Below are positions 42,430 to 52,079 of a DNA stretch of 64,000 bases, one piece after another; positions within the stretch are counted from its first letter, which is position 1, and each line of letters opens with the position of its first letter. The stretch covers positions 1 to 64,000 of the forward strand of contig NZ_MTLG01000008.1 of NCBI RefSeq assembly GCF_002192695.1. The letters run 5' to 3'. The position numbers and the translations under genes were made by a program. The notes under the pieces are model-generated. The model saw only the letters and a program-made list of their open reading frames with translations, was not told the origin of the DNA and ran no database searches. This DNA comes from Achromobacter xylosoxidans (GTDB taxonomy: Bacteria > Pseudomonadota > Gammaproteobacteria > Burkholderiales > Burkholderiaceae_B).

Positions 42430-43527
42430 ATGCAACGACGTTCGTTCTTGAAGCACGCCGGTCTCGGCGCTGTCGCCACCGGAGCCGCCGTCAGCGCGCC
42501 CGCGTTCGCGCAGGACATGCCCTCATTGAGCTGGCGCCTGTCTTCCGGCTTCCCCAGCGCCCTGGATCTGCGCATCGGCGCCGGCGAAAGCTTCTGCAAG
42601 TTCGTCTCCGAAGCCACGGGCGGAAAGTTCAACATCCGCCACTTCCCCGAGGGCGAGATCGTGCCCGCCGCGGACCTGATGGAAGCGGTTTCCACCAAGA
42701 AGGTGGAATGCGGCCATGCCTCGTCCCGCGCTTACTACGCCAAGAACCCCGTCTTCTGCTTCGACGCCGCCGTGCCCTTCGGCCTGAACGCCAGGCAGAT
42801 GAACGCCTGGATGAGCGAAGGCGGCGGCCTGCGGCTGACGCGCGAACTCTTCAAGCCTGAAAAAATCATCAACTTTCCGCTGGGCAACACCGGCGCCCAG
42901 ATGGGCGGCTGGTACACCAAGGAAATCAAGCGCGCCGGTGACCTGAAAGACCTGAAAATGCGCGTCGGCGGCTTGGCCGGCGACGTGCTGGCCAAGCTGG
43001 GCGTGGCGCCGCAGCAGGCCGATCCCGCCAAGCTGGCCGAGGCCTTCGAGAAGGATGGCCTGCAGGCGGTGGCGGGCGCGGGCCCCTACGACGACGACAA
43101 GCTCGGGCTCAATAAGGTTGCTAAGTATTACTACGCACCCGGCTGGTGGGCGCCCGGCGAACAGCTGTCGCTCTATATCAATGACGAGGCCTGGAATGCG
43201 CTGCCCAAGAACTACCAGGCCGTGGTGGACGCAGCCGTCCAGGCCGCGCATGCCGCCACCATCGCCCGCTACGACGCGCGCAATGCGGCCGCCCTGGCCC
43301 AATTGACGGCAAACGGCGCCCAAATCCGGACATACCCGCGGTCCATCATGGACCTGGCGTTCGAGGCCACGCAGCAGCTATACAAGGACTTGGCCGCCAA
43401 AGACCCCAGATTCAAGGCGATGCATGATAGTTACATGGGTTTTCGCGACAGCGAAATGCCATGGTTCCGCCTGACCGAAAGCGCCTACGACCAATACTTG
43501 GGCGTAGCGTTATCGGCCAGAACATAG
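42430..43527 (+). CDS. TRAP transporter solute-binding protein (DctP family), orphan
   Basis: A 365-residue periplasmic receptor of the DctP/TAXI-like TRAP family. The N-terminus MQRRSFLKHAG followed by a hydrophobic stretch ending APAFAQ is a twin-arginine signal, so export in folded form is likely. SGFPSALDLRIGAGESFCKF and the ...FPEGEIVPAADLMEAVSTKKVECGH region match the TRAP receptor fold. No DctQ or DctM membrane gene is next to it; the following genes are the liv importer. The ligand is probably an organic acid or keto acid. AAAGGAG precedes the ATG. Confidence 0.88.
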   Translation: MQRRSFLKHAGLGAVATGAAVSAPAFAQDMPSLSWRLSSGFPSALDLRIGAGESFCKFVSEATGGKFNIRHFPEGEIVPAADLMEAVSTKKVECGHASSRAYYAKNPVFCFDAAVPFGLNARQMNAWMSEGGGLRLTRELFKPEKIINFPLGNTGAQMGGWYTKEIKRAGDLKDLKMRVGGLAGDVLAKLGVAPQQADPAKLAEAFEKDGLQAVAGAGPYDDDKLGLNKVAKYYYAPGWWAPGEQLSLYINDEAWNALPKNYQAVVDAAVQAAHAATIARYDARNAAALAQLTANGAQIRTYPRSIMDLAFEATQQLYKDLAAKDPRFKAMHDSYMGFRDSEMPWFRLTESAYDQYLGVALSART

Positions 43528-43782
43528 GACACTTACGCCTGCCGAATAACATTCGGCCAGCGTTAGGGTTTTTGCTAGTAACCACACGTTTTTTACAAAA
43601 AAATGGGCGGTTTGTAGGCTTTTGTTGAATGGCGTTCGAGTAGCCGCCTGATACAAAGGAGTAATATCCCGGGTCTTGACGCGCAAACATGGCGCCTTTA
43701 GGCGGCATCCGACGTCAATCCGGCAGGATTACATCAGCCCGGATACCAATATTCCGAGACAGACTTTAAGGTGGTAACAACC
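43528..43782. promoter_or_regulatory. upstream region of the liv operon
   Basis: This 255-bp gap has AT-rich stretches (43580-43640) and weak promoter candidates, for example TTGAAT near 43624 with TGATAC 18 bp further. A 26-codon open frame at 43689-43769 ends just before the livK ribosome binding site but has no Shine-Dalgarno of its own. Confidence 0.4.
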
Positions 43783-44937
43783 ATGCAATCCAAGACCAAG
43801 AAGCTGCTGGCCGCGCTGATCGCTGCCGGTATCGTCCCGGCTGCCCACGCGGCCGACATCAAGATCGGCGTGGCCGAAGCCCTGTCGGGCGGCGCCGCCC
43901 AGTACGGCGTGTCGATCCGCAACGGTTTCCAGCTGGCCGCTGATGAAATCAACGCCGCCGGCGGCATCAACGGCAACAAGATCGTGCTCGTGGTCGAGGA
44001 CGAACAAGGCAAGAAAGAAGAAGCGATCAACGTCTTCAAGAAGCTGATCTTCAAGGACAACGTCCTGATGGTCTTCGGCCCGACGCTGTCGAACTCGGCC
44101 CAAGCCGCCGACCCGATCGCCCAGGCCGCCAAGACGGTCGCCTTCGGCACTTCCAATACCGCTGACGGCATCACCTCCATCGGCAACTACGTGTTCCGCA
44201 ACTCGGTCACCGAAGCCGACGTGCTGCCGGCCACCATCTCCACCGTCAAGGCCAAGACCGGCCTGAAGAACGTGGCGGTGCTCTACGGCAACGACGACGT
44301 CTTCACCAAGAGCGGCTACGACAACTTCAAGAAGGCCCTGGAAGACCAGAAGATCCCGGTCACCACGACCGAAACGTTCGCCAAGGGCGACGTGGACTTC
44401 AAGGCCCAGCTGACCAAGATCAAGGGCACCAACCCCGACGCCATCGTGCTGTCCGCACTGCTGGCCGAAGGCGCCCCGATCATGGTGCAGGCCCGCCAAC
44501 TGGGCCTGAACGTGCCCGTCATCGGCGGCAACGGCATGAACTCGGTCAAGATTTTCGACCTGGCCCCTGGCGGCGCGTCGAACAATCTGTGGATCGGCAG
44601 CCCCTGGTCGATCGAGAACAAGGCCCCCGAGAACGTCAAGTTCATCGACGCCTACAAGGCCAAGTTCAACGGCGCGCCCGACCAGTTCGCGGCCCAGTCG
44701 TATGACGCCATGTACATCGCCGCCCAGGCGCTGAAGAACGTCAAGATCTCGGGCGACCTGCCCAAGGACCGCGCAGCCCTGCGCGATGCGCTGCCTTCGG
44801 TGACCTGGACCGGCGCCACCGGCCCGTTCAAGTTCCGCCAGGCCAACGACCGCGCCGGCAAGCCCGCTGGCTACGACGCCGATCAGGCCCCCATCGTCAG
44901 CGTGACGAAGGACGGCAAGTACGTCATCGAGAAGTAA
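43783..44937 (+). CDS. livK: branched-chain amino-acid ABC receptor (LivK/LivJ type)
   Basis: A 384-residue type I periplasmic binding protein. The signal peptide ends AAHAAD near residue 24. IKIGVAEALSGGAAQYGVSIRNGFQLAADEIN is the classic first lobe, and EDEQGKKEEAINVFKKLI follows the family pattern. AAGGTGG is 8 nt before the ATG at 43783, while a GTG four codons upstream lies inside that site. It heads a livK-H-M-G-F operon. The ligand may be a branched amino acid, but relatives also take amides and aromatic acids. Confidence 0.9.
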   Translation: MQSKTKKLLAALIAAGIVPAAHAADIKIGVAEALSGGAAQYGVSIRNGFQLAADEINAAGGINGNKIVLVVEDEQGKKEEAINVFKKLIFKDNVLMVFGPTLSNSAQAADPIAQAAKTVAFGTSNTADGITSIGNYVFRNSVTEADVLPATISTVKAKTGLKNVAVLYGNDDVFTKSGYDNFKKALEDQKIPVTTTETFAKGDVDFKAQLTKIKGTNPDAIVLSALLAEGAPIMVQARQLGLNVPVIGGNGMNSVKIFDLAPGGASNNLWIGSPWSIENKAPENVKFIDAYKAKFNGAPDQFAAQSYDAMYIAAQALKNVKISGDLPKDRAALRDALPSVTWTGATGPFKFRQANDRAGKPAGYDADQAPIVSVTKDGKYVIEK

Positions 44938-44964
44938 GCGCTACGCATCCCCGCGCGGGGGGAT

Positions 44965-45004
44965 GCGCCTTGCGGACGGCATGGTCGTCCGCAAGGCGCT
45001 TTTT
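44965..45004 (+). terminator. strong intrinsic terminator inside the liv operon
   Basis: A 14-bp perfect stem (44965-44978 with 44986-44999), 7-nt loop, followed by TTTTT. A second nested hairpin (GCATCCCC/GGGGATGC) lies just upstream. It lies between livK and livH, so it should let the receptor be made in excess over the membrane parts. Confidence 0.85.
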
Positions 45005-45106
45005 ATCGCAGGGCCGTCACCCTAAAAGAAATGCTTCCCTGCCGGGAGGCTCAAGGCCATGCAGTGGGCGCTGCATGGGGCCCTCACAGCTTTGGAAAGT
45101 CCCATC

Positions 45107-45988
45107 ATGTTCGAACAACAATTCGTCAATGCCTTGTCGCTGGGCTGTGTGTATGCACTGTTCGCGCTGGGCTTCACGCTGATCTTCGGCGTGCTCGGGG
45201 TGATCAACCTGGCGCATGGCGCCGTCTTCATGGTTGGCGCCTACGCGGCACTGTTCGTCGTCCAGCAATTCAGCCTGCCCTTGTGGGCGGGGCTGATGGC
45301 CGCGTTCTTCGTCGCCGGCTTTACCGGGGTCATCATCGACTACCTGGTGCTCAAGCCGCTGCGCAAGCGCAACGCGCCCCACCTGATCCCCATGATCGCC
45401 ACCATCGGCGTGGGCATCATCCTGAACAACACCGCCCAGGGCATCTTCGGCGCCAGCAACCTGCGCTTCCCGCACGGCACCGTGCCCGAGGAAGTGATCG
45501 AGGTCGCCGGCCTGCACCTGACGGTCATTGAGCTGGGCATCATCTTCCTGTCTTTCGCGCTGATGGCCGTGCTGATGTACGTCATGCGCCGCACGCAATT
45601 CGGCCGCGCCCTGCGCGCCATCGCCGAATCGCCCAAGGCTGCCTGGCTGCTGGGCATCAACGTCGAAAAGCTGTTCGTCACCACCTCGTTCGCCGCGGCC
45701 GCCCTGGGCGGCGTGGCCGGCGTGCTGATCGGCCTGTACTCCAATGCGCTGTTCCCCCTGATGGGCCAGCCGATGCTGCACAAGGGCATCGCGGTCATCA
45801 TCCTGGGCGGCATGGGCGACATCCGCGGCGCCATGCTGGGCGGCCTGTTCCTGGGCTTCGCCGAGGTGCTGTCGGTGGCCTATATCGGCTCCACCATGCG
45901 CGATGCGGTGGCTTTCGGCCTGCTGTTCCTGATCCTGCTGGTGCGCCCGCAAGGTCTGTTCGGCAAAGTGGTTCAACGCAAGGCTTAA
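45107..45988 (+). CDS. livH: branched-chain amino-acid ABC permease LivH
   Basis: A 293-residue inner-membrane protein with about eight helices. FALGFTLIFGVLGVINLAHGAVFMVGAY is the LivH N-terminal signature, and AIVILGGMGDIRGAMLGG (here AVIILGG...) is the conserved cytoplasmic loop that contacts the ATPases. Start at 45107 has GGAAAG upstream; an in-frame start 16 codons earlier has no such site. livM follows after 3 bp. Confidence 0.93.
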   Translation: MFEQQFVNALSLGCVYALFALGFTLIFGVLGVINLAHGAVFMVGAYAALFVVQQFSLPLWAGLMAAFFVAGFTGVIIDYLVLKPLRKRNAPHLIPMIATIGVGIILNNTAQGIFGASNLRFPHGTVPEEVIEVAGLHLTVIELGIIFLSFALMAVLMYVMRRTQFGRALRAIAESPKAAWLLGINVEKLFVTTSFAAAALGGVAGVLIGLYSNALFPLMGQPMLHKGIAVIILGGMGDIRGAMLGGLFLGFAEVLSVAYIGSTMRDAVAFGLLFLILLVRPQGLFGKVVQRKA

Positions 45989-45991
45989 AGA

Positions 45992-46867
45992 ATGAGCGGA
46001 TTCGAAAACTTCTGGGCCATTTACGGCAACCTGGTGCTCACGCTGGGCACCAACGCCTTGCTGGCTCTCTCCATCTGGCTGACCCTGGCTTGCGGCATGC
46101 TGGCCATGGCCAACGCGGCCTTCATGGGCATCGGGGCGTACGCCGCCGCGCTGCTCACCATGAACTACGATGCGCCGTTCTCGGTCGCGCTTGCCGGCGG
46201 CATGGCCGCGCCCGCGCTGGTGGCGGCGCTGATCGGCTTGCCGACCTTGCGGCTGTCCGGGGTCTACCTCGCCATGGCCACGCTGGGCTTTGGCGAAGTG
46301 GTCCGCGTGACCATCCTCAACACCGAGTCCATCACCGGCGGCGCGCTGGGCCTTAACGGCATCCCGCAGCTGACGCAGTGGTGGCATGTGGTGCTGGCCG
46401 TCGTCATCGTGCTGTTCGTGCTGTGGCGCGTGCGCGCTTCCAAGATCGGGCGCTCGTTCGACGCCATCCGCGGCGATGAAACCGCGGCCGGCCTGATGGG
46501 CATCGACGTGCGCGCCAACAAGATGCTGGCCTTCGTGGCCGGCGCGATGATCGCGGGCCTGGCGGGCGCCCTGAACGCGCACCTGACCTTCTTCATCGGC
46601 CCCAACGAATACGGTTTCGACCGTGGCGTGGAAATCCTGACCATGGCGATCCTGGGAGGCATCGGCGGCCTGGCCGGTCCCGTGCTGGGCAGCTTCATCA
46701 TTACCGTGCTGCCGGAAATGCTGCGTGGTTTTGCCGATCTGCGCCTGGTCGCGAATGGAGTGATTCTGGTGGTGATTGTGTTGTTCCTGCCGCAAGGCAT
46801 CTGGGATCCGGCGCGCTTCAAGCGCTGGATGCGCCAAGGACGCCAGGGAGGCAAGCGCCATGCTTGA
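45992..46867 (+). CDS. livM: branched-chain amino-acid ABC permease LivM
   Basis: A 291-residue partner of LivH. LACGMLAMANAAFMGIGAYAAALL and RLSGVYLAMATLGFGEVVRV are LivM blocks, and the C-terminal loop AILGGIGGLAGPVLGSF is the ATPase contact. Its 3' end overlaps the start of livG by 8 bp, so translation is coupled. Confidence 0.93.
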   Translation: MSGFENFWAIYGNLVLTLGTNALLALSIWLTLACGMLAMANAAFMGIGAYAAALLTMNYDAPFSVALAGGMAAPALVAALIGLPTLRLSGVYLAMATLGFGEVVRVTILNTESITGGALGLNGIPQLTQWWHVVLAVVIVLFVLWRVRASKIGRSFDAIRGDETAAGLMGIDVRANKMLAFVAGAMIAGLAGALNAHLTFFIGPNEYGFDRGVEILTMAILGGIGGLAGPVLGSFIITVLPEMLRGFADLRLVANGVILVVIVLFLPQGIWDPARFKRWMRQGRQGGKRHA

Positions 46868-47644
46868 GCTTTCTTCCGTCTCCAAGAGCTTCGGCGGCCT
46901 GCATGTGCTGCATGACGTCAGTCTGTCCGTGCCCGAGGGCGCCATCTTCGGTCTGATCGGTCCCAACGGCGCCGGCAAGACCACGGTGTTCAACCTCATC
47001 ACCGGCCTGCTGCCGCCCAGCGGCGGCACGATCACGTTCAACGGCCAGAGCGTGCTGGACAAGCGGCCGCACCGCATCACGCGCATGGGCATCGCCCGCA
47101 CCTTCCAGAACATCCGTCTCTTCAAAGAGATGACGCTGCTGGAGAACGTGGTGGTGGGCGCCTACCGCCATATGAATTACGGCTTCCCCAGCCTGCTGCT
47201 GGGCCTGCCGGGCTACCGCGAGCACGAAAAGCGCGCCCGCGAGCGCGCGCACGAACTGCTCACCTGGATGCGCCTGGACCACAAGGCCAACGATCTGGCC
47301 GACAACCTGTCCTACGGCGAACAGCGCCGCCTGGAGCTGGCGCGCGCGCTGGCCACCGAGCCCAAGCTGCTGCTGCTGGACGAGCCGGTCGCCGGCATGA
47401 ACACCGGCGAGCGCGCCGAACTCATGCGCGAGATCCTGGCCATTCGCGACCGCGGCTACACCATCCTCATGATCGAGCACGACATGCGCTTCGTCATGGG
47501 CTTGTGCGAACGCATCGCGGTGCTGAACTTCGGCAAGATCATCGCTTGCGGCGGACCCGACGAGATCCGCAACAACGAACAGGTCATCGAAGCCTACCTG
47601 GGCCGCGAAGACGACGAAGACACCGAACAAGCGGAGGCCGCACA

Positions 47645-47648
<4 letters not shown>
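46860..47648 (+). CDS. livG: branched-chain amino-acid ABC ATPase LivG
   Basis: A 262-residue ATP-binding subunit. Walker A GPNGAGKTT, the LivG-type TRMGIARTFQNIRLF block with the Q-loop, the signature LSYGEQRRLELARAL and Walker B LLLLDEPVAGMN are all intact. The YGEQ form of the signature is normal for LivG. The stop overlaps the livF ATG (ATGA). Confidence 0.94.
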
Positions 47649-48355
<707 letters not shown>

Positions 48356-48652
48356 GCGGGCGCTCCAGGGCGTGCGTCCCTGATTGTTTGGATGTGCCGG
48401 CGGCGCCTCAGGGCGCCGTTGGCGTATTTCCGACGAGGATTAAGTTGCCCACTTTTTGAGCAGCTGTGTTAGAATCGCAGGCTTTCCCTCATTTTGGCCA
48501 ATGCACGGGCGGGTAATAACGCTTAGGCAAGACGCTGATATCGACTGAATTTGTCGGGAACCTTAGTGGTTTTTTCCGGAATTCGGTCCAGTTCAGGGAA
48601 AAAAACTGGCTGGATGGTCCAGCCAGGAAATTTTTTATTCTTAGGAACCATC
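48356..48652 (+). promoter_or_regulatory. promoter and leader of the rplM-rpsI operon
   Basis: TAGAAT at 48470-48475 with TTGCCC at 48445-48450 (19-bp spacing) is a possible promoter, which would give a leader of about 170 nt. The leader holds a 9-bp perfect hairpin (48606-48614 with 48618-48626, 3-nt loop) followed 4 nt later by a T6 run (48631-48636), like an attenuator, only 27 nt before the start codon. Confidence 0.5.
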
Positions 48653-49081
48653 ATGAAGACCTTTGTGGCCAAGCCGCATGAAGTCCAACGTGACTGGTTT
48701 GTGATCGACGCCAAGGGCAAAGTCCTCGGTCGTGTGGCCAGCGAAGTCGCACGTCGTCTGCGTGGCAAGCACAAACCTGAATTCACGCCGCACGTTGATA
48801 CCGGTGACTACATCGTCATCGTCAACGCTGCCGATATCGTTGTTACGGGCGCCAAGGCGAAGGACAAGAAGTACTTCCGCCACACGACGTACCCGGGCGG
48901 TATCCGTGAAACGAACTTCGAGAAGATGCAAGAGCGTTTTCCCGGCCGCGCCATCCAGAAGGCTGTCAAGGGCATGCTGCCCAAGGGTCCTCTCGGCTAC
49001 GCCATGATCAAGAAACTGAAGGTGTACGCCGGTGCCGAGCACCCGCACACCGCCCAGCAGCCCAAGACGCTGGATATCTAA
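48653..49081 (+). CDS. rplM: 50S ribosomal protein L13
   Basis: A 142-residue L13, an early 50S assembly protein. [20 protein letters not shown] and [11 protein letters not shown], then [12 protein letters not shown], are strong family matches. Start at 48653 has TAGGAACC upstream. rpsI follows after 9 bp in the universal pair. Confidence 0.98.
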   Translation: MKTFVAKPHEVQRDWFVIDAKGKVLGRVASEVARRLRGKHKPEFTPHVDTGDYIVIVNAADIVVTGAKAKDKKYFRHTTYPGGIRETNFEKMQERFPGRAIQKAVKGMLPKGPLGYAMIKKLKVYAGAEHPHTAQQPKTLDI

Positions 49082-49090
49082 GGAAACGCC

Positions 49091-49483
49091 ATGATCGGTA
49101 ACTGGAATTACGGAACCGGCCGTCGCAAAACCTCGGTGGCTCGCGTTTTCATCAAGAAGGGCACGGGTAAGATCGTTGTCAACGGCAAGCCCGTCGACGA
49201 CTTCTTCGCCCGCGAAACCGGCCGCATGATCGTGCGCCAGCCGCTGGAACTGACCGGCCACCTGGAATCGTTCGACATCAAGGTCAACGTGCACGGCGGC
49301 GGTGAAACCGGCCAGGCCGGCGCAGTCCGTCACGGCATCACGCGTGCCCTGATCGACTACGACGCGACCCTGAAGCCCGCACTGTCGCAAGCTGGCTTTG
49401 TCACCCGCGATGCCCGCGAAGTCGAACGCAAGAAGGTCGGCTTCCGCAAGGCACGTCGGCGCAAGCAGTTCAGCAAGCGTTAA
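49091..49483 (+). CDS. rpsI: 30S ribosomal protein S9
   Basis: A 130-residue S9. [15 protein letters not shown] at the start and the basic tail ending RKQFSKR, whose last Arg reaches the P-site tRNA in known ribosomes, are diagnostic. AAGGAAAC precedes the ATG. Closed by an intrinsic terminator. Confidence 0.98.
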   Translation: MIGNWNYGTGRRKTSVARVFIKKGTGKIVVNGKPVDDFFARETGRMIVRQPLELTGHLESFDIKVNVHGGGETGQAGAVRHGITRALIDYDATLKPALSQAGFVTRDAREVERKKVGFRKARRRKQFSKR

Positions 49484-49500
49484 TACGCTGCTGCAAGAAA

Positions 49501-49524
49501 AGCCCGCTTCGGCGGGCTTTTTTT
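49501..49524 (+). terminator. intrinsic terminator of rplM-rpsI
   Basis: AGCCCGC-TTC-GGCGGGCT stem-loop followed by seven T residues; preceded by AAAA, so it may also work on the other strand. Confidence 0.92.
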
Positions 49525-49698
49525 CGCACTATCCGTTCCAGCGCCGGACGCCGTCCGGCCGTTGTACGTCCCGCGCGGAACTCCGCGCATTCCCTCCGGT
49601 CGGAAAGAAGGACCTGCGGTGCCATTTCGGGCTCTTAGCCGCAACACCCGCTTTCCCGAGCGATACAATCGATCCTCGTTCTACGAAGAGCACACATC

Positions 49699-50763
49699 AT
49701 GGCCCAAGCATCGAACACCCGCATCAAGGTTGGTATCGTCGGCGGCACCGGTTACACCGGCGTCGAGCTGCTGCGCTTGCTGTCGCAGCATCCCAATGTG
49801 GAATTGACCGCCATCACGTCCCGCAAGGAAGACGGGCTGCCGGTGGCTGATATGTACCCGAACCTGCGCGGCCGCGTGAACCTCGCCTTCTCCGCGCCGG
49901 AAAAAGCCACGCTGACGGATTGCGACGTCGTGTTCTTCGCGACGCCCCACGGCGTGGCCATGGCCCAGGCCCAGGAACTCATCAATGCGGGCACCAAAGT
50001 CATCGACCTGGCCGCGGACTTCCGCCTGCAGGACATCCCGACCTTCGAACGCTGGTACAAGATTCCCCACACCTGCCCGGACATCCTGGCCGAGTCCCAG
50101 TATGGCTTGGTGGAACTGAACCGCGAGGCCATCTCCAAGGCCCGCGTCATCGGCAACCCCGGCTGCTACCCCACCACCGTGCTGCTGGGCCTGGCCCCGT
50201 TGCTCGAAGGCGGCAAGAAGCTGATCGATGCGCAAACCCTGATCGCCGACTGCAAGTCGGGCGTGTCGGGCGCCGGCCGCAAGGCCGAAGTGGGCTCGCT
50301 CTTCTCTGAAGCCTCCGACAACTTCAAGGCCTATGGCGTGGCCGGCCACCGCCACCACCCTGAAATCGTCGCGCAGCTGGAAAAGATCGCTGGCGGCCAG
50401 GTCGGCCTGACCTTCGTGCCCCATCTGGTGCCGATGATCCGCGGCATGTTCTCCACCATCTACGCGCGCATCCTGCCGGAAGCCCGCGACACCGACTTCC
50501 AGGCCCTGTTCGAACAGCGCTACGCCGACGAACCCTTCGTCGATGTGATGCCTGCCGGCAGCCTGCCCGAAACCCGTTCGGTGCGCGCCTCCAACAACCT
50601 GCGCATCGCGCTCAGCCGTCCGGGCAATGGCGACCAGCTGATCGTCCTGGTGGTCCAGGACAACCTGGTCAAGGGCGCCGCCGGCCAGGCCGTGCAGAAC
50701 ATGAACCTGATGTTCGGCATCGCCGAATCGACCGGCCTGGACCAGGTCGCGATCCTGCCCTGA
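49699..50763 (+). CDS. argC: N-acetyl-gamma-glutamyl-phosphate reductase
   Basis: ArgC reduces N-acetylglutamyl phosphate to the semialdehyde in arginine synthesis, using NADPH. The 354 residues fit the long type 1 form. The dinucleotide loop is [11 protein letters not shown] and the catalytic Cys is Cys156 in [19 protein letters not shown] contains the active-site His. A TACAAT at 49664-49669 is a possible -10. Confidence 0.96.
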   Translation: MAQASNTRIKVGIVGGTGYTGVELLRLLSQHPNVELTAITSRKEDGLPVADMYPNLRGRVNLAFSAPEKATLTDCDVVFFATPHGVAMAQAQELINAGTKVIDLAADFRLQDIPTFERWYKIPHTCPDILAESQYGLVELNREAISKARVIGNPGCYPTTVLLGLAPLLEGGKKLIDAQTLIADCKSGVSGAGRKAEVGSLFSEASDNFKAYGVAGHRHHPEIVAQLEKIAGGQVGLTFVPHLVPMIRGMFSTIYARILPEARDTDFQALFEQRYADEPFVDVMPAGSLPETRSVRASNNLRIALSRPGNGDQLIVLVVQDNLVKGAAGQAVQNMNLMFGIAESTGLDQVAILP

Positions 50764-50771
50764 TGTAAGCA

Positions 50772-50797
50772 GGCTTGCGGCCATCAGGCCGCAAGCC
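50772..50797 (+). repeat. 11-bp hairpin between argC and the DUF6776-like gene
   Basis: GGCTTGCGGCC and GGCCGCAAGCC pair perfectly across ATCA, 8 bp past the argC stop and 10 bp before the next ATG. The weak GCTCTTT that follows overlaps the next start region, so read-through control is possible. Confidence 0.5.
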
Positions 50798-50807
50798 GCC
50801 GCTCTTT

Positions 50808-51554
50808 ATGCCCGCCGATTCCTCCACCACGCCCCAGCCTCGCCCCGCCGGTGGGTTGGCGCGCGTACTCGTGGGCTTGCTGATCGGCGTGCTGCTGGGC
50901 GGCTCCGCCAGTTTTCTCTACGCCCGCAAGCTTTACCGGCCGCAGGACGCCGTGGTGATCAGCGCCCGACAGGCCGAGGTCCAGGAAGAGGCCATGCGTC
51001 AGCAGTCGACGCAGCTGCGCTACACGCAAGGGCAACTGGACACCGCCGACGGCGAACTCGTCATCGAACGCGCCGCGCGCCAGGAACTGGAAACGCAGCT
51101 GCGCGCGGCCCAAGCCGAAGTCGGCAGGGTGCGCGATCAACTGGCGTTCTATGAGCAATTGCTGCCGCCGGGCCCCGAGGGCTCGGTGGATATCCGCGGC
51201 GTCGAGATCGACCGCAGCGGCGGCGGCCTGCGCTACAAGGTCCTGCTGATGCGTAGCGGCCGCAATGGCGCCTCTCCGTTCTCGGGCGCCTTGCGTTTCC
51301 AGGCCACCGGCATCCTGAAGGGCGAAACCGTGAAGGTCGATCTGGCGCCCATGCAGGTCAAGGCCGAGTCCGGCTCCGTCGCCCTTCCTGGCGACAGCGC
51401 GCCGACCTCGCCGCTGGCCCTGCAGTTCGATCAATACCAGCGCAGCCAGGGCATCCTGGCGCTGCCCGAGGGATTTGTCCCCGAAAGCGTCACAGTCAGC
51501 GTCCTGGAGGGCGATACCGTCCGGGCGTCAAGAAGCGTCAAGCTCGAACTTTGA
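50808..51554 (+). CDS. membrane-anchored coiled-coil protein (DUF6776-like)
   Basis: A 248-residue protein: Pro-rich N-terminus, one membrane helix (about residues 16-36), a coiled-coil (about 50-115, rich in Gln/Glu/Ala with VQEEAMRQQSTQLRYTQGQL) and a C-terminal beta-rich domain facing the periplasm. It matches the general layout of the DUF6776 proteins of betaproteobacteria; function unknown. The ATG at 50808 is chosen because the membrane helix begins soon after; a frame start 11 codons upstream lies in the hairpin. Confidence 0.78.
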   Translation: MPADSSTTPQPRPAGGLARVLVGLLIGVLLGGSASFLYARKLYRPQDAVVISARQAEVQEEAMRQQSTQLRYTQGQLDTADGELVIERAARQELETQLRAAQAEVGRVRDQLAFYEQLLPPGPEGSVDIRGVEIDRSGGGLRYKVLLMRSGRNGASPFSGALRFQATGILKGETVKVDLAPMQVKAESGSVALPGDSAPTSPLALQFDQYQRSQGILALPEGFVPESVTVSVLEGDTVRASRSVKLEL

Positions 51555-51579
51555 GTCTGCGCAAGCCCTGCGCTATAGT
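51551..51579 (+). promoter_or_regulatory. sigma70-type promoter of erpA
   Basis: TTGAGT (51551-51556) and TATAGT (51574-51579) with exact 17-bp spacing. The -35 overlaps the stop codon of the preceding gene. Leader to the erpA ATG about 55 nt. Confidence 0.65.
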
Positions 51580-51640
51580 GACACTATGCGAGCGCCGTTG
51601 CCGCTCACCGAAATATGGCCGAACCGGCCAGGAGTGAACC

Positions 51641-52012
51641 ATGAATGCAGTGACCGAAACCGTCGACCTGCAGGCTGCCCCGCCTGCTCCCCTGGTGTTT
51701 ACCGACTCGGCTGCGGCCAAGGTGAAGGATCTGTTGGCCGAAGAAGGCAATCCTGAACTGAAGCTGCGCGTATTCGTGCAGGGTGGAGGCTGTTCGGGTT
51801 TCCAGTACGGCTTCACCTTCGACGAAGTCGTGAACGATGACGACACCGTGCTGGACAAGGCCGGCGTGCAGCTGCTGGTCGATCCGATGAGCTTCCAGTA
51901 CCTGGTCGGCGCAGAGATTGACTACAAGGAAGACCTGGAAGGCGCGCAGTTCGTCATCCGCAATCCCAACGCCAGCACCACCTGCGGCTGCGGTTCCTCG
52001 TTCTCGGTGTAA
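51641..52012 (+). CDS. erpA: iron-sulfur cluster insertion protein ErpA
   Basis: An A-type Fe-S carrier of 123 residues that delivers clusters to apo-proteins. The three conserved cysteines are Cys51 (GGGCSGF), Cys115 and Cys117 (TTCGCGSSF). [22 protein letters not shown] fits ErpA better than IscA or SufA. AGGAG lies upstream of the ATG. Confidence 0.95.
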   Translation: MNAVTETVDLQAAPPAPLVFTDSAAAKVKDLLAEEGNPELKLRVFVQGGGCSGFQYGFTFDEVVNDDDTVLDKAGVQLLVDPMSFQYLVGAEIDYKEDLEGAQFVIRNPNASTTCGCGSSFSV

Positions 52013-52034
52013 TCAACCGGGCAGGAAAAGAAAA

Positions 52035-52062
52035 AGCCCTTCGGCTTGCCGAAGGGCTTTTT
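52035..52062. terminator. bidirectional terminator between convergent erpA and anmK
   Basis: A 10-bp stem (AGCCCTTCGG/CCGAAGGGCT) with CTTG loop, flanked by AAAAAG and CTTTTT, serves both strands. Confidence 0.92.
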
Positions 52063-52079
52063 GCATGGGCGCGCGGTTT

